Source of the DNA: Cyanobacterium stanieri PCC 7202
GTDB taxonomy: Bacteria > Cyanobacteriota > Cyanobacteriia > Cyanobacteriales > Cyanobacteriaceae
Length of the DNA stretch: 64,000 nucleotides
NCBI GenBank assembly: GCA_000317655.1
Contig: CP003940.1
Location: forward strand, 2,737,547 to 2,801,546
Reading direction: 5' to 3'
Every line of letters starts with the position of its first letter. The first letter of the stretch is position 1. Positions 57,014 through 64,000 of this stretch are shown here, in pieces. The position numbers and the translations under genes were made by a program. A model generated the notes under the pieces. The model was given only the letters and a program-made list of their open reading frames with translations. It was not told the origin of the DNA and searched no databases.

Positions 57014-57826
57014 TTAAATATTTCTTTGTCTGAGTCGATAATCACAGAATAATAGTGTACCTCCTGATACACAAAGGGGTACTACAATTAAGTTTAATAA
57101 GGGAATACTAATTAAACCTAAACACATTAAACCAAACCCTGCACTACTGGGAAATCGGGCTAAAACAAACTGTATTTTGTGTCTAAATTTTAATTTTCTT
57201 CTTTCTAAAGGTGCATCAAAAAAGTCAAGGCAAATAATGAATACAGTTAGACTTAATCCGCCGATACCTGAGATAAGATTGCCAAAAGCTGGAATGAAAT
57301 TAAGTAAAAATAAAGGGATTGCTACTAGGGCAATAAGTAATAGCTTTTTGAGTTCAAATAGTAATGCTCTAAGTATATCTTGAAGTGCATTTACTTCTAC
57401 CAATTCGAGATTTCCTAGTTTTATAATTTCTATTTCTTCTGATAATTTACCATACCAAGGAGAGCCTAAAACACTACCAAATTGAACAATTATAAAACCG
57501 ATGAGAACAAATAATATGATGGTTAATAAGGTTCTAATTACTATGGCAAAAATTGAGGTAATAGGGAGCAAGAACCCAAGAGCTTCTGGTAATCTATTGA
57601 CGTAACTAAGGGCGATCGCATTTAGATCATTTTGTAGAATATCAAACAATAATAAACTAGGTTGTAATAATAAAAAATAAACACCCACACCAACAGCAAT
57701 ATTGATTAAAATAGGAATAATTAAATATTGCCATAATTTTTGATATTTTAGAATCATTTGTAATGCTTTAAAAGGATAGATAGCTCCTTTTAAAAATCCG
57801 AATCCCGTAAAAATATTTTCAAACAT
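57014..57826 (-). CDS. EI24 domain (CysZ-like) membrane protein
   Basis: A 270-residue inner-membrane protein with about six hydrophobic segments. It has the EI24/CysZ pattern: GFLKGAIYPFKALQMILK at the start, LIIPILINIAVGVGVYFLLL, PLFLLNFIPAFGNLISGIGG and FDAPLERRKLKFRHK. CysZ of E. coli moves sulfate, but most family members have no assigned role. It is convergent with smc, 14 bases apart. Confidence 0.87.
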   Translation of the reverse strand: MFENIFTGFGFLKGAIYPFKALQMILKYQKLWQYLIIPILINIAVGVGVYFLLLQPSLLLFDILQNDLNAIALSYVNRLPEALGFLLPITSIFAIVIRTLLTIILFVLIGFIIVQFGSVLGSPWYGKLSEEIEIIKLGNLELVEVNALQDILRALLFELKKLLLIALVAIPLFLLNFIPAFGNLISGIGGLSLTVFIICLDFFDAPLERRKLKFRHKIQFVLARFPSSAGFGLMCLGLISIPLLNLIVVPLCVSGGTLLFCDYRLRQRNI

Positions 57827-57963
57827 AATAGTACAAAGTAGTTAGTTTACAAATAAAAATATTACTTTTGATTAGTCTAGCTTACAATACATACATAACC
57901 TATAAAATAAATAAGATAAGTAAATAAATCAAACAATATTATACTGACTTTATTTTTTAAATT

Positions 57964-58938
57964 ATGGATAATTCTTTATTTGTAGAACCAAATTTAACCA
58001 TTATAACCCCCACCAGAGAAGGATTTTCTTCTCATTGGCTCGATGCATTAATTAAAGTTGAGGGAAATATTGAATTTATTTTAGTTCATCCTCCCAATAT
58101 GAAAAAAATAGAAATACATGATTATCGATTCCAACAAATTAATGCACCTTTCCGAGGGGAAATTATACAGAGGATGACAGGTTTATTAAATGCAAGAGCT
58201 AAATATACATTAAGTATAAACTGTGACGAATATTTACATCCTGAGATTCTTGAAATAGTTGAACAGTATTTTCAACGTTTTCCTAATAGTTGGGTATTAA
58301 GACTCGCAACACAATCCTATGCCTATGGGAAAAAAAATGAATTATCTATTTCCTGGACATTTTCGCCTCCATCCATACCAGAGTTGCCTATTTGGGATGG
58401 TCAATTAGAAACAAAAAACGATTCTTGGAATAACTGTTATTTACGAGAAATGCCCATTGCTCCCTTAAAAAATAAGTTAAATTTAACAACTTTTTGGAAA
58501 GAAAGAAAAGATCATCATGGCAGACACACAGAAAATTTTGATAAAAAGGTTTGGAAAACTGATTTAGTAAAACAATCTTTATTGAAGATAAATCAGAATA
58601 TGATCTTACTGAAAGTGTTTAAATATTTACCATTTTGGTGTATGGATCGCTTATTAGGATTAGGAGTTCAAGCTAACTTTTTTACTAAAAACAATGAGAT
58701 AATAGGGCATATACTCCCCTCACCAGAACAACTTAGAAGTGAAGATAATCCCCCTGAATATCGCAGTAAAGTAAGATATTATGTGTTAGCGGAACTAATT
58801 TTATTAAAAACATTTCCTCAATATCCTTATATGTGGAATTTAGTTATTTCTAATACCAGAAAATATGGATTTTTGTATTTAAAAGAAATACTTAATAATA
58901 TTTTTAAAAGGAAGAATAACTCTGGTATTAATAGTTAA
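57964..58938 (+). CDS. glycosyltransferase-like protein (GT-A fold)
   Basis: A 324-residue soluble protein. The first part reads as a GT-A nucleotide-sugar transferase: LTIITPTREGFSSHWLDALI, IEFILVHPP, a region of RMTGLLNARAKYTLSINCDE with the Asp-x-Glu that could bind metal. The C-terminal part is basic and helical, without a membrane segment. The usual DxD is only roughly kept, so activity is uncertain. No polysaccharide genes surround it. The AT-rich base use and isolated place may hint at transfer. Confidence 0.65.
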   Translation: MDNSLFVEPNLTIITPTREGFSSHWLDALIKVEGNIEFILVHPPNMKKIEIHDYRFQQINAPFRGEIIQRMTGLLNARAKYTLSINCDEYLHPEILEIVEQYFQRFPNSWVLRLATQSYAYGKKNELSISWTFSPPSIPELPIWDGQLETKNDSWNNCYLREMPIAPLKNKLNLTTFWKERKDHHGRHTENFDKKVWKTDLVKQSLLKINQNMILLKVFKYLPFWCMDRLLGLGVQANFFTKNNEIIGHILPSPEQLRSEDNPPEYRSKVRYYVLAELILLKTFPQYPYMWNLVISNTRKYGFLYLKEILNNIFKRKNNSGINS

Positions 58939-59283
58939 TTAGCTTATTAAAATAGTTAAATTGTTGGCGTTGCTGATTTTAGATATTCTTTCTAAATTTC
59001 TAGTGTTATTCAATAATATTTCATACCATAATTAATTAAGCAATGCCCATTTTTTATTTATATTGCTTGACGAAATTTAATTAAAAAGTAACGTCATTAG
59101 CTCGGTTTCCAATCCAAATAAAATACTTTTCAATTTTATATTAACAAGACTTATAAGTTACTTTACAAAATCTTTAAGCAAAAATACTCACTACAGTGTA
59201 AAATGTATGCTTTAACACGGCTACAATTAGATATATCCGATAACCTGTAAATTAAGAAACACAATAGAAAGCCTAAAATCATC
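58939..59283. other. intergenic region after the glycosyltransferase-like gene
   Basis: A 345-base AT-rich gap. It holds copy 2 of the three-copy element at 58966-58993 and otherwise only ATG frames of about 15 codons. No tRNA, hairpin or other signal is visible. Confidence 0.5.
58966..58993 (+). mobile_element. GGCGTTGCTGATTTTAG element, copy 2
   Basis: The first 21 bases are identical to copies 1 and 3; after that the match falls away quickly within about eight bases. It begins 27 bases after a stop codon on the same strand. It fits one end of a transposon-derived element whose rest is lost. Confidence 0.5.
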
Positions 59284-60663
59284 ATGAATAACAACCCCTC
59301 AGCAAACAAAACTCCCCACATAGTAATCGTAGGTGGTGGCTTTGCTGGTTTATACGCCGCCAAAGAGTTGGGTAATGCACCCGTAAAAGTTACCCTTGTA
59401 GATAAGCGTAATTTCCATTTATTTCAGCCCTTATTATATCAAGTGGCGACGGGTAGTTTGTCTCCCGCAGAAATTTGCTCTCCTTTGCGCCTAGTGGTTG
59501 GTAGAAACGAAAATACTCGTGTTGTGTTGGATGAAGTGGTAGACGTTGATCCTGACAAAAAACAGGTCATCATGCAAGAAGGGGTATTAAACTATGATAA
59601 ATTAATTATCGGTACTGGAGTAAGTCATCACTATTTTGGCAATGATCAGTGGGAAGATGAAGCTCCCGGATTGAAAAGTATTGAAAATGCCCTCGATATT
59701 CGTCGTAAAATTTTCCTTGCCTTTGAGGAAGCCGAAAAAGTGTCTTCCCCCGAAGAAAAGCAAGAATGGCTGACCTTTGCCATTGTGGGAGGTGGCCCTA
59801 CTGGGGTGGAATTAGCAGGTGCGATCGCCGAAATTGCCCACAAAGTAATTAAAGATGATTTCCAGGAAATAGACACTACCAAAGCAAAAATCCTGTTGAT
59901 TGAAGGTATGGATAGGGTATTACCTCCCTACTCCCCCGACTTATCCAAAAAAGCACAAGAATCCCTAGAAGAATTGGGTGTAACCGTACTGACTCAACGT
60001 ATGGTAACTAATATCGAGAACAACACCCTCAGCATTCGTCATGGGGAAGAAAGCGAAGAAATTAAAGCCCGTACCATTCTTTGGGCCGCAGGAGTAAAAG
60101 CCTCTGGATTAGCCAAAGTTTTGGCGGAAAGAACTAACGCCGAAACCGACAGAGCCGGTAGAATTATCGTAGAGCCTAATCTCAGTTTATCGGAATGTCC
60201 TGATATATATGTAGTCGGTGACTTAGCCCATTTTGCTCACCAAGATAACAAGCCCCTGCCCGGTATTGCACCCGTTGCCATGGCACAGGGAAAATATATG
60301 GCAAAATCTATCAAAGACGAAATCAAAGGAAAACCTGTTGCTCCCTTCAAATACGTAGATAAAGGAAGTTTGGCGGTAATCGGTGATAATCATGCCGTGG
60401 TGGATTTGGGATTTGTAAAACTCTCTGGTTTGATAGCTTGGTTAGTGTGGGTATTTGCTCATATCTATTACCTCATCGAATTTGATAACAAATTAACCGT
60501 TATGCTTCAGTGGGGATGGAATTATCTTACCCGTGGTAGAGGTGCTAGATTGATTACTGGGGAAATTAGTGAGAAAGACTTGGTTACAAAATCTTTTAGT
60601 AACCCCCATTATCCAGTACCAGAAACTGCTCCAGATCCTGAAAAAGAGACTATTAAGGTATAG
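59284..60663 (+). CDS. ndh: type II NADH dehydrogenase (NDH-2)
   Basis: A single-subunit flavoenzyme that passes electrons from NAD(P)H to quinone without pumping protons. The 459-residue protein has the FAD motif VIVGGGFAGLYAAKEL (14-29), the second nucleotide motif FAIVGGGPTGVELAG (about 165), TILWAAGVKASGLAK and the FAD end DIYVVGDLAHF. A C-terminal hydrophobic part (LSGLIAWLVWVFAHIYYLIE) anchors it to the membrane. Cyanobacteria have several paralogues (NdbA, B, C); I cannot say which this is. Confidence 0.92.
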   Translation: MNNNPSANKTPHIVIVGGGFAGLYAAKELGNAPVKVTLVDKRNFHLFQPLLYQVATGSLSPAEICSPLRLVVGRNENTRVVLDEVVDVDPDKKQVIMQEGVLNYDKLIIGTGVSHHYFGNDQWEDEAPGLKSIENALDIRRKIFLAFEEAEKVSSPEEKQEWLTFAIVGGGPTGVELAGAIAEIAHKVIKDDFQEIDTTKAKILLIEGMDRVLPPYSPDLSKKAQESLEELGVTVLTQRMVTNIENNTLSIRHGEESEEIKARTILWAAGVKASGLAKVLAERTNAETDRAGRIIVEPNLSLSECPDIYVVGDLAHFAHQDNKPLPGIAPVAMAQGKYMAKSIKDEIKGKPVAPFKYVDKGSLAVIGDNHAVVDLGFVKLSGLIAWLVWVFAHIYYLIEFDNKLTVMLQWGWNYLTRGRGARLITGEISEKDLVTKSFSNPHYPVPETAPDPEKETIKV

Positions 60664-60678
60664 TCAAAAAAAACGTAG

Positions 60679-60695
60679 GGTGGGCATTGCCCACC
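60679..60695 (+). repeat. GGTGGGC-type hairpin, copy after ndh
   Basis: The same perfect palindrome as at 52538 (GGTGGGC-ATT-GCCCACC), 15 bases after the NDH-2 stop codon. No T run follows. Confidence 0.7.
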
Positions 60696-60721
60696 ATTTA
60701 ACACTTTGGGTTCAAAAAAAT

Positions 60722-62482
60722 TTAACCAAAGAAAGAGAAAAATGTTTGACCAATGCCCTTGTTAACAGGAACGATATTATTAGCTGTTTCGATGGGGGTA
60801 ACTATATTTTCTTCTGGCTGAACATTATCAGCACCAAATTCAAAACTACCAATATCGACATTGCCATTTACGATACGAGTTAAGCCCCTTTGGTCGGTTA
60901 ATGCCTCTTGAAATATGGATGCAATCTCTTCGATAAAGATATTATTCCCCGCATTAATAGCTGGACTGCCTTCTCGTAAGGGATAAAAACCTCTTTGATC
61001 GAATGCACCTAAAAGTGGATCAACGGGGTTATTTAAGCCTCCAGCGATATTGCCATTCACTCCATTTACAATTAAACCGTTACCATTACCCACAAGGTTG
61101 AAAGCACTACCAACACTGAAAAAACCTTCAATATCAGGACTGCCAGTATTTCGGGCGACAATGCTATTGCGAAGCAAAATCCCTTCTACATCACCATTGG
61201 AGAGGATACCAGAACCAAGTTCAGCGTCATTATCTACGATAGTAGAGTTTATGATAGTTACTTGACTAGGATCAGAGGGATTTACTAAATCTATTAAGAT
61301 ACCACCCCCTCCAGCAAAGGCGACATTTCTGGGATTACTAGGATTAATGGGTTGAGGCCCTGCAAGTAACGCTCTATTTTGAGCAATGGTACTATTGAGG
61401 ATGGTAAGGCTTCCCCCTTGGTGCCAAATACCTCCTCCTCCTTCTACTTGATCAACATAAAAGGTTCTAATATTGGCATCGTTACCAATGATGGCACTAT
61501 TGTTAATGGTCATTGCTCCATTATTAAAAATAGCCCCCGCATTGACATCTGATTGGTTATTTCTGATGATCGAGTTATTGATTTCTACGGTTCCCAAAAG
61601 GTTGGCGATCGCACCTCCGTTCACGTTAGCAGGGGAAGTAAAACCATCCCAAGCAGAAATATTTTCTTGGATAATAGTATTATTGAGGGTTAATTGACCA
61701 TTTTGTAATACCCGAATAGCACCACCGAGGAAGGAATCGGGATCTCTTGTTCCTACTGGTCCTCCTTCAGGAAATGTTCCTTGGGTAATACCATTTTGAA
61801 GGGTCACATTTTCTAAAATTAAGTTGCCCCCTTCTTTGATGTCAAAGATGCGATCGCCCAATGCACTAGCATCAATAATAGTATTGTTAGGATCTTCCCC
61901 AATAATAGTGACTCTGACGCTAATATCTAAATCTCCACTTCTAAGGACAGTATTATCAAAAAGACCTAAAACACTATCTGGTGCTTGTTCTGCTTCTTCT
62001 CCATTATCCCCATTATCTCCATTATTATTTTCTTCTCCATTCTCTTCACTATCTCCTGAGTCTCCCTGTCTTTCCCCTTCTAATCCCTGTTGATCGGCAG
62101 AAGAACCTACTTGTTCTTGAAAACGGAAATCCTCGTTACCCTCAATGGTTAGGTTATAAGTTCCTGCGGGTAATTGAATAATATAGGGTTGAGTAGGATT
62201 GCGATGGGCGATGATAATAGCATCCCTAAGAGATAGACCATTACTGGCGTTACCATCATTTTGATCTTGAAAAGTATTAACCACCAAAATAGTGGGTTCT
62301 AGTCCTTCCATTCCTCCATTATTCATGTCATTGAGAATGATGGAATTATTGTCTACAAAATCCCTAAAACCATCATCTCCGAAAGAATCATTTAGATTTG
62401 TAAAGCCATTATTTGCTCCAAAAGAATTAACGATGCGATCAAATTCTGCCACCGTTGCGTTAAAATCTATGCGCTCTACCAT
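60722..62482 (-). CDS. right-handed beta-helix protein with choice-of-anchor Q end
   Basis: A 586-residue protein. Near residue 65 it has the CSLREA-like start VVNTFQDQNDGNASNGLSLR with PYIIQLPAGTYNLTI. Then come parallel beta-helix turns, each ending in a motif of N-x-T/S-I-I (LNNTIIQENIS, INNSIIRNNQS, LNSTIAQNRALL, INSTIVDNDAELG). The end has the choice-of-anchor Q pattern PAINAGNN and LTDQRGLTRIVNGNVDIGSF. It is interrupted by an acidic Gly/Asp/Asn/Glu stretch at about 135-170. Such proteins are usually outside the cell, yet no signal peptide is visible at the ATG chosen. Function unknown. Confidence 0.8.
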   Translation of the reverse strand: MVERIDFNATVAEFDRIVNSFGANNGFTNLNDSFGDDGFRDFVDNNSIILNDMNNGGMEGLEPTILVVNTFQDQNDGNASNGLSLRDAIIIAHRNPTQPYIIQLPAGTYNLTIEGNEDFRFQEQVGSSADQQGLEGERQGDSGDSEENGEENNNGDNGDNGEEAEQAPDSVLGLFDNTVLRSGDLDISVRVTIIGEDPNNTIIDASALGDRIFDIKEGGNLILENVTLQNGITQGTFPEGGPVGTRDPDSFLGGAIRVLQNGQLTLNNTIIQENISAWDGFTSPANVNGGAIANLLGTVEINNSIIRNNQSDVNAGAIFNNGAMTINNSAIIGNDANIRTFYVDQVEGGGGIWHQGGSLTILNSTIAQNRALLAGPQPINPSNPRNVAFAGGGGILIDLVNPSDPSQVTIINSTIVDNDAELGSGILSNGDVEGILLRNSIVARNTGSPDIEGFFSVGSAFNLVGNGNGLIVNGVNGNIAGGLNNPVDPLLGAFDQRGFYPLREGSPAINAGNNIFIEEIASIFQEALTDQRGLTRIVNGNVDIGSFEFGADNVQPEENIVTPIETANNIVPVNKGIGQTFFSFFG

Positions 62483-62581
62483 ATTGATTAATCCTTTTTT
62501 ATATATTAATTTATTCTACTTCTATACTTTTAATCATACCCGTTTAACCCTAGGAGGATTACATTTTTCTTTAATTTGTGA

Positions 62582-63583
62582 CTAAGTGGTTTGGAATATA
62601 TTTTGAATCATTTTTTTATCCAAATTGAGGGCAATTTCCTCTAATTCTTGGACTTCTTGATCACTCAAACGCCACCCCAAAGCCCCAATATTTTCCTGGG
62701 CCTGTTTAAGGTTTTTTGCTCCAGGGATGGGAATTGTACCCTGACAAATACACCAATTTATGGCTACTTGTGCCATGGTTTTGCCGTTATTAAGGGCGAT
62801 CGCCCTTAGTCGTTCCAACAGAGGTTGAACACTGGGCAATAATTGCTTAAATAAGAAGCGACGGGAGCCTTTAGGTAGTGGGGTATCTAAACCATATTTC
62901 CCCGTCAATAAACCCAACGTTAGGGGGCTATAGGCGATAATTTTGATGTCCAACTCCCCACACAAATCCCTTAACCCTAACTCAGAAATGGCATAGGTAG
63001 AAAGTAAAGAATATTGTACCTGCAACGTACTAATTTTAACCCCTTGAGCTTGGAAAAACTGATGGGCTTTGAGTAAATTATCAGGGCCATAATTAGACAA
63101 ACCGATCGCCCTTATCTTACCCTGATGATATAACCTCGCCAAACCCTCTAAAAGGGGCTTTTCTTGCCATGGAAAATACTTGGTAGGGGGCCAGTGTAAC
63201 TGTACCAAATCCACGGGTTTTTGGAGCCTCTGGGCGGATTTCTCACAGGCTTTGACCATGGATTGAGGAGTTAAACGCCAAGGATATACCGCTAGTTTAG
63301 TGGCGATCGCAATATCCCCCCGATGTTCCCCCTCATACGCCGCCACAAACCGCCCCAAAAGAGACTCACTGCGCCCACTAAATTTGCCCGTGCCATAGGA
63401 ATCCCCAGTATCAAACCAAGTCACCCCCTGCGACACCATCAAATTAAAAACCCTTTGTAACTCCCCATCCATCTCGGGAGTATAACCCCACAAAAACTGA
63501 TTTCCCCACGCCCAAGTACCACAACCCATGGCAGACAAAGATAAATCATCCGCCACCTTAATCCTTGATTCCACAAAAGTCAA
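62582..63583 (-). CDS. aldo/keto reductase
   Basis: An NADPH-dependent oxidoreductase of the AKR family. I choose the TTG at 63583, with GGAGGT six bases before it, giving 334 residues; the frame also opens from a GTG 13 codons upstream. Catalytic tetrad residues are seen: Asp in TWFDTGDSYGTGKFSGRSE, Tyr in the same segment, Lys in IAIATKLAVYPW and His in LVQLHWPP. NADP-binding features follow (YSPLTLGLLTGKYG, IPIPGAKNLKQAQEN). The substrate is unknown. Related cyanobacterial members are often annotated only as aldo/keto reductase. Confidence 0.88.
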   Translation of the reverse strand: MTFVESRIKVADDLSLSAMGCGTWAWGNQFLWGYTPEMDGELQRVFNLMVSQGVTWFDTGDSYGTGKFSGRSESLLGRFVAAYEGEHRGDIAIATKLAVYPWRLTPQSMVKACEKSAQRLQKPVDLVQLHWPPTKYFPWQEKPLLEGLARLYHQGKIRAIGLSNYGPDNLLKAHQFFQAQGVKISTLQVQYSLLSTYAISELGLRDLCGELDIKIIAYSPLTLGLLTGKYGLDTPLPKGSRRFLFKQLLPSVQPLLERLRAIALNNGKTMAQVAINWCICQGTIPIPGAKNLKQAQENIGALGWRLSDQEVQELEEIALNLDKKMIQNIFQTT

Positions 63584-63740
63584 CCTAATACCTCCCTCAT
63601 CACAAATCAAAAATCGATACACTAGATCGAATCATACCGAAAAAGCCCATTAATTCCAAAAAAACTCCATGACACCAAATCCGATTAGTAAAGTTTAGTA
63701 TTATCCACCGTCTGACAATTGAGAATAAAAAATTATTATC

Positions 63741-63771
63741 TGTTCCCCGTTCTCCGTTCCCTGTTCCCCGC
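63741..63771 (-). repeat. heptamer array GGGAACA-type
   Basis: Read on the minus strand the units are GGGGAACA, GGGAACG, GAGAACG, GGGAACA: a 7-base period with small changes. It lies between the divergent aldo/keto reductase and menG genes. The same unit type occurs at about 46609-46631. Confidence 0.6.
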
Positions 63772-63804
63772 CCTAATTAGTATATTATTAAAATAGAATT
63801 TAGT

Positions 63805-64000
63805 ATGACATCATCCACCAAACCCACCGACAAAGAAATTCAAAACATCTTCAATAACATCGCCCCCATCTACGACCAAATGAATAACTGGCTTAGTTTT
63901 GGGGTTCACCATGTCTGGAAAAAAATGGCAGTAAAATGGAGTAACGCCCAACCCCACCATCAAGGGTTAGACCTCTGTTGTGGTACAGGTGATCTTACTT
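63805..64000 (+). CDS. menG: demethylphylloquinone/ubiquinone-type methyltransferase, N-terminus only
   Basis: The first 65 codons lie in the window and the gene runs off the right edge. The translation has IFNNIAPIYDQMNNWLSFG, HHVWKKMAVKW and the SAM-binding GLDLCCGTGDLT, the standard start of the UbiE/MenG family. In cyanobacteria MenG puts the methyl group on the naphthoquinone ring in the last step of phylloquinone synthesis for photosystem I. ATG at 63805. Confidence 0.92.
   Translation, partial: MTSSTKPTDKEIQNIFNNIAPIYDQMNNWLSFGVHHVWKKMAVKWSNAQPHHQGLDLCCGTGDLT

Overview
The window is a stretch of chromosome from a unicellular or colonial, non-marine-type cyanobacterium of low GC content. 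I infer this from many GCGATCGC (HIP1) octamers and from typically cyanobacterial genes: a cyAbrB regulator start at the left edge, an ABA4-like protein, a PAP/fibrillin protein, DUF1818, HhoA-type protease, a bifunctional PutA, a plastid-type pyruvate dehydrogenase E2, and a demethylphylloquinone methyltransferase start at the right edge. Gene content and style suggest the Cyanobacterium/Geminocystis group, but I cannot prove the genus from this sequence. I see about 57 protein genes (two cut by the window edges), three tRNAs, and no rRNA, CRISPR array, intact insertion sequence or prophage.

Layout. 1-6 kb: cyAbrB, SdhB, a conserved unknown, a long gene-poor gap with possible RNA structure, an AMIN-domain cell-wall amidase and glutamate racemase (peptidoglycan pair). 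6-13 kb: deacetylase-family hydrolase, LarB, three small or unknown proteins, glutathione-dependent formaldehyde dehydrogenase, RimK, and a membrane-anchored unknown. 13.7-20.5 kb: PutA, PdhC, FolC, tRNA-Pro, DUF1818 and ribosomal protein S6. 20.7-26.3 kb: tRNA-Leu, a HepT/MntA toxin-antitoxin pair, an HhoA protease behind a strong hairpin, a solute-binding protein, and a protein of the phosphorothioation-associated methyltransferase type with no dnd genes nearby. 26.4-35.7 kb: CdsA, MsrB, tRNA-Arg, histidine kinase, ABC permease, GH13 amylase, CBS-domain protein, IlvH, Ser/Thr kinase and PAP/fibrillin. 35.7-46.5 kb: amidohydrolase, outer-membrane barrel, MlaE-type permease, DJ-1 family, coiled-coil protein, PflA, then a same-strand run ThiL, response regulator, TrmFO, degenerate flavoprotein, lysine-less TMK-like kinase and DUF1622. 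46.7-64 kb: DnaK/GrpE, M1 aminopeptidase, AbrB/PIN toxin-antitoxin pair, SMC, EI24 protein, glycosyltransferase-like protein, type II NADH dehydrogenase, beta-helix protein, aldo/keto reductase and MenG start.

Most genes are scattered housekeeping genes in short or single-gene units, as is usual for cyanobacteria. The real small operons visible are ilvH plus the CBS-domain gene, grpE plus dnaK, rpsF plus DUF1818, the two toxin-antitoxin pairs, and the flavoprotein/TMK-like/DUF1622 run. Between genes lie several families of small repeats: heptamer arrays, a GGTGGGC hairpin repeated four times just after stop codons, a three-copy GGCGTTGCTGATTTTAG element that looks like a transposon end, and a palindromic repeat that has entered the putA reading frame.

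I did not find one clear new multi-gene system. The items I would follow first are the orphan phosphorothioation-type methyltransferase with its duplicated end modules, the pair of enzymes at 44.1-46.2 kb that both lack key cofactor residues, the strong hairpin ahead of the HhoA gene, and the genome-encoded glutamate-rich tail on S6 in a genome that also has RimK.
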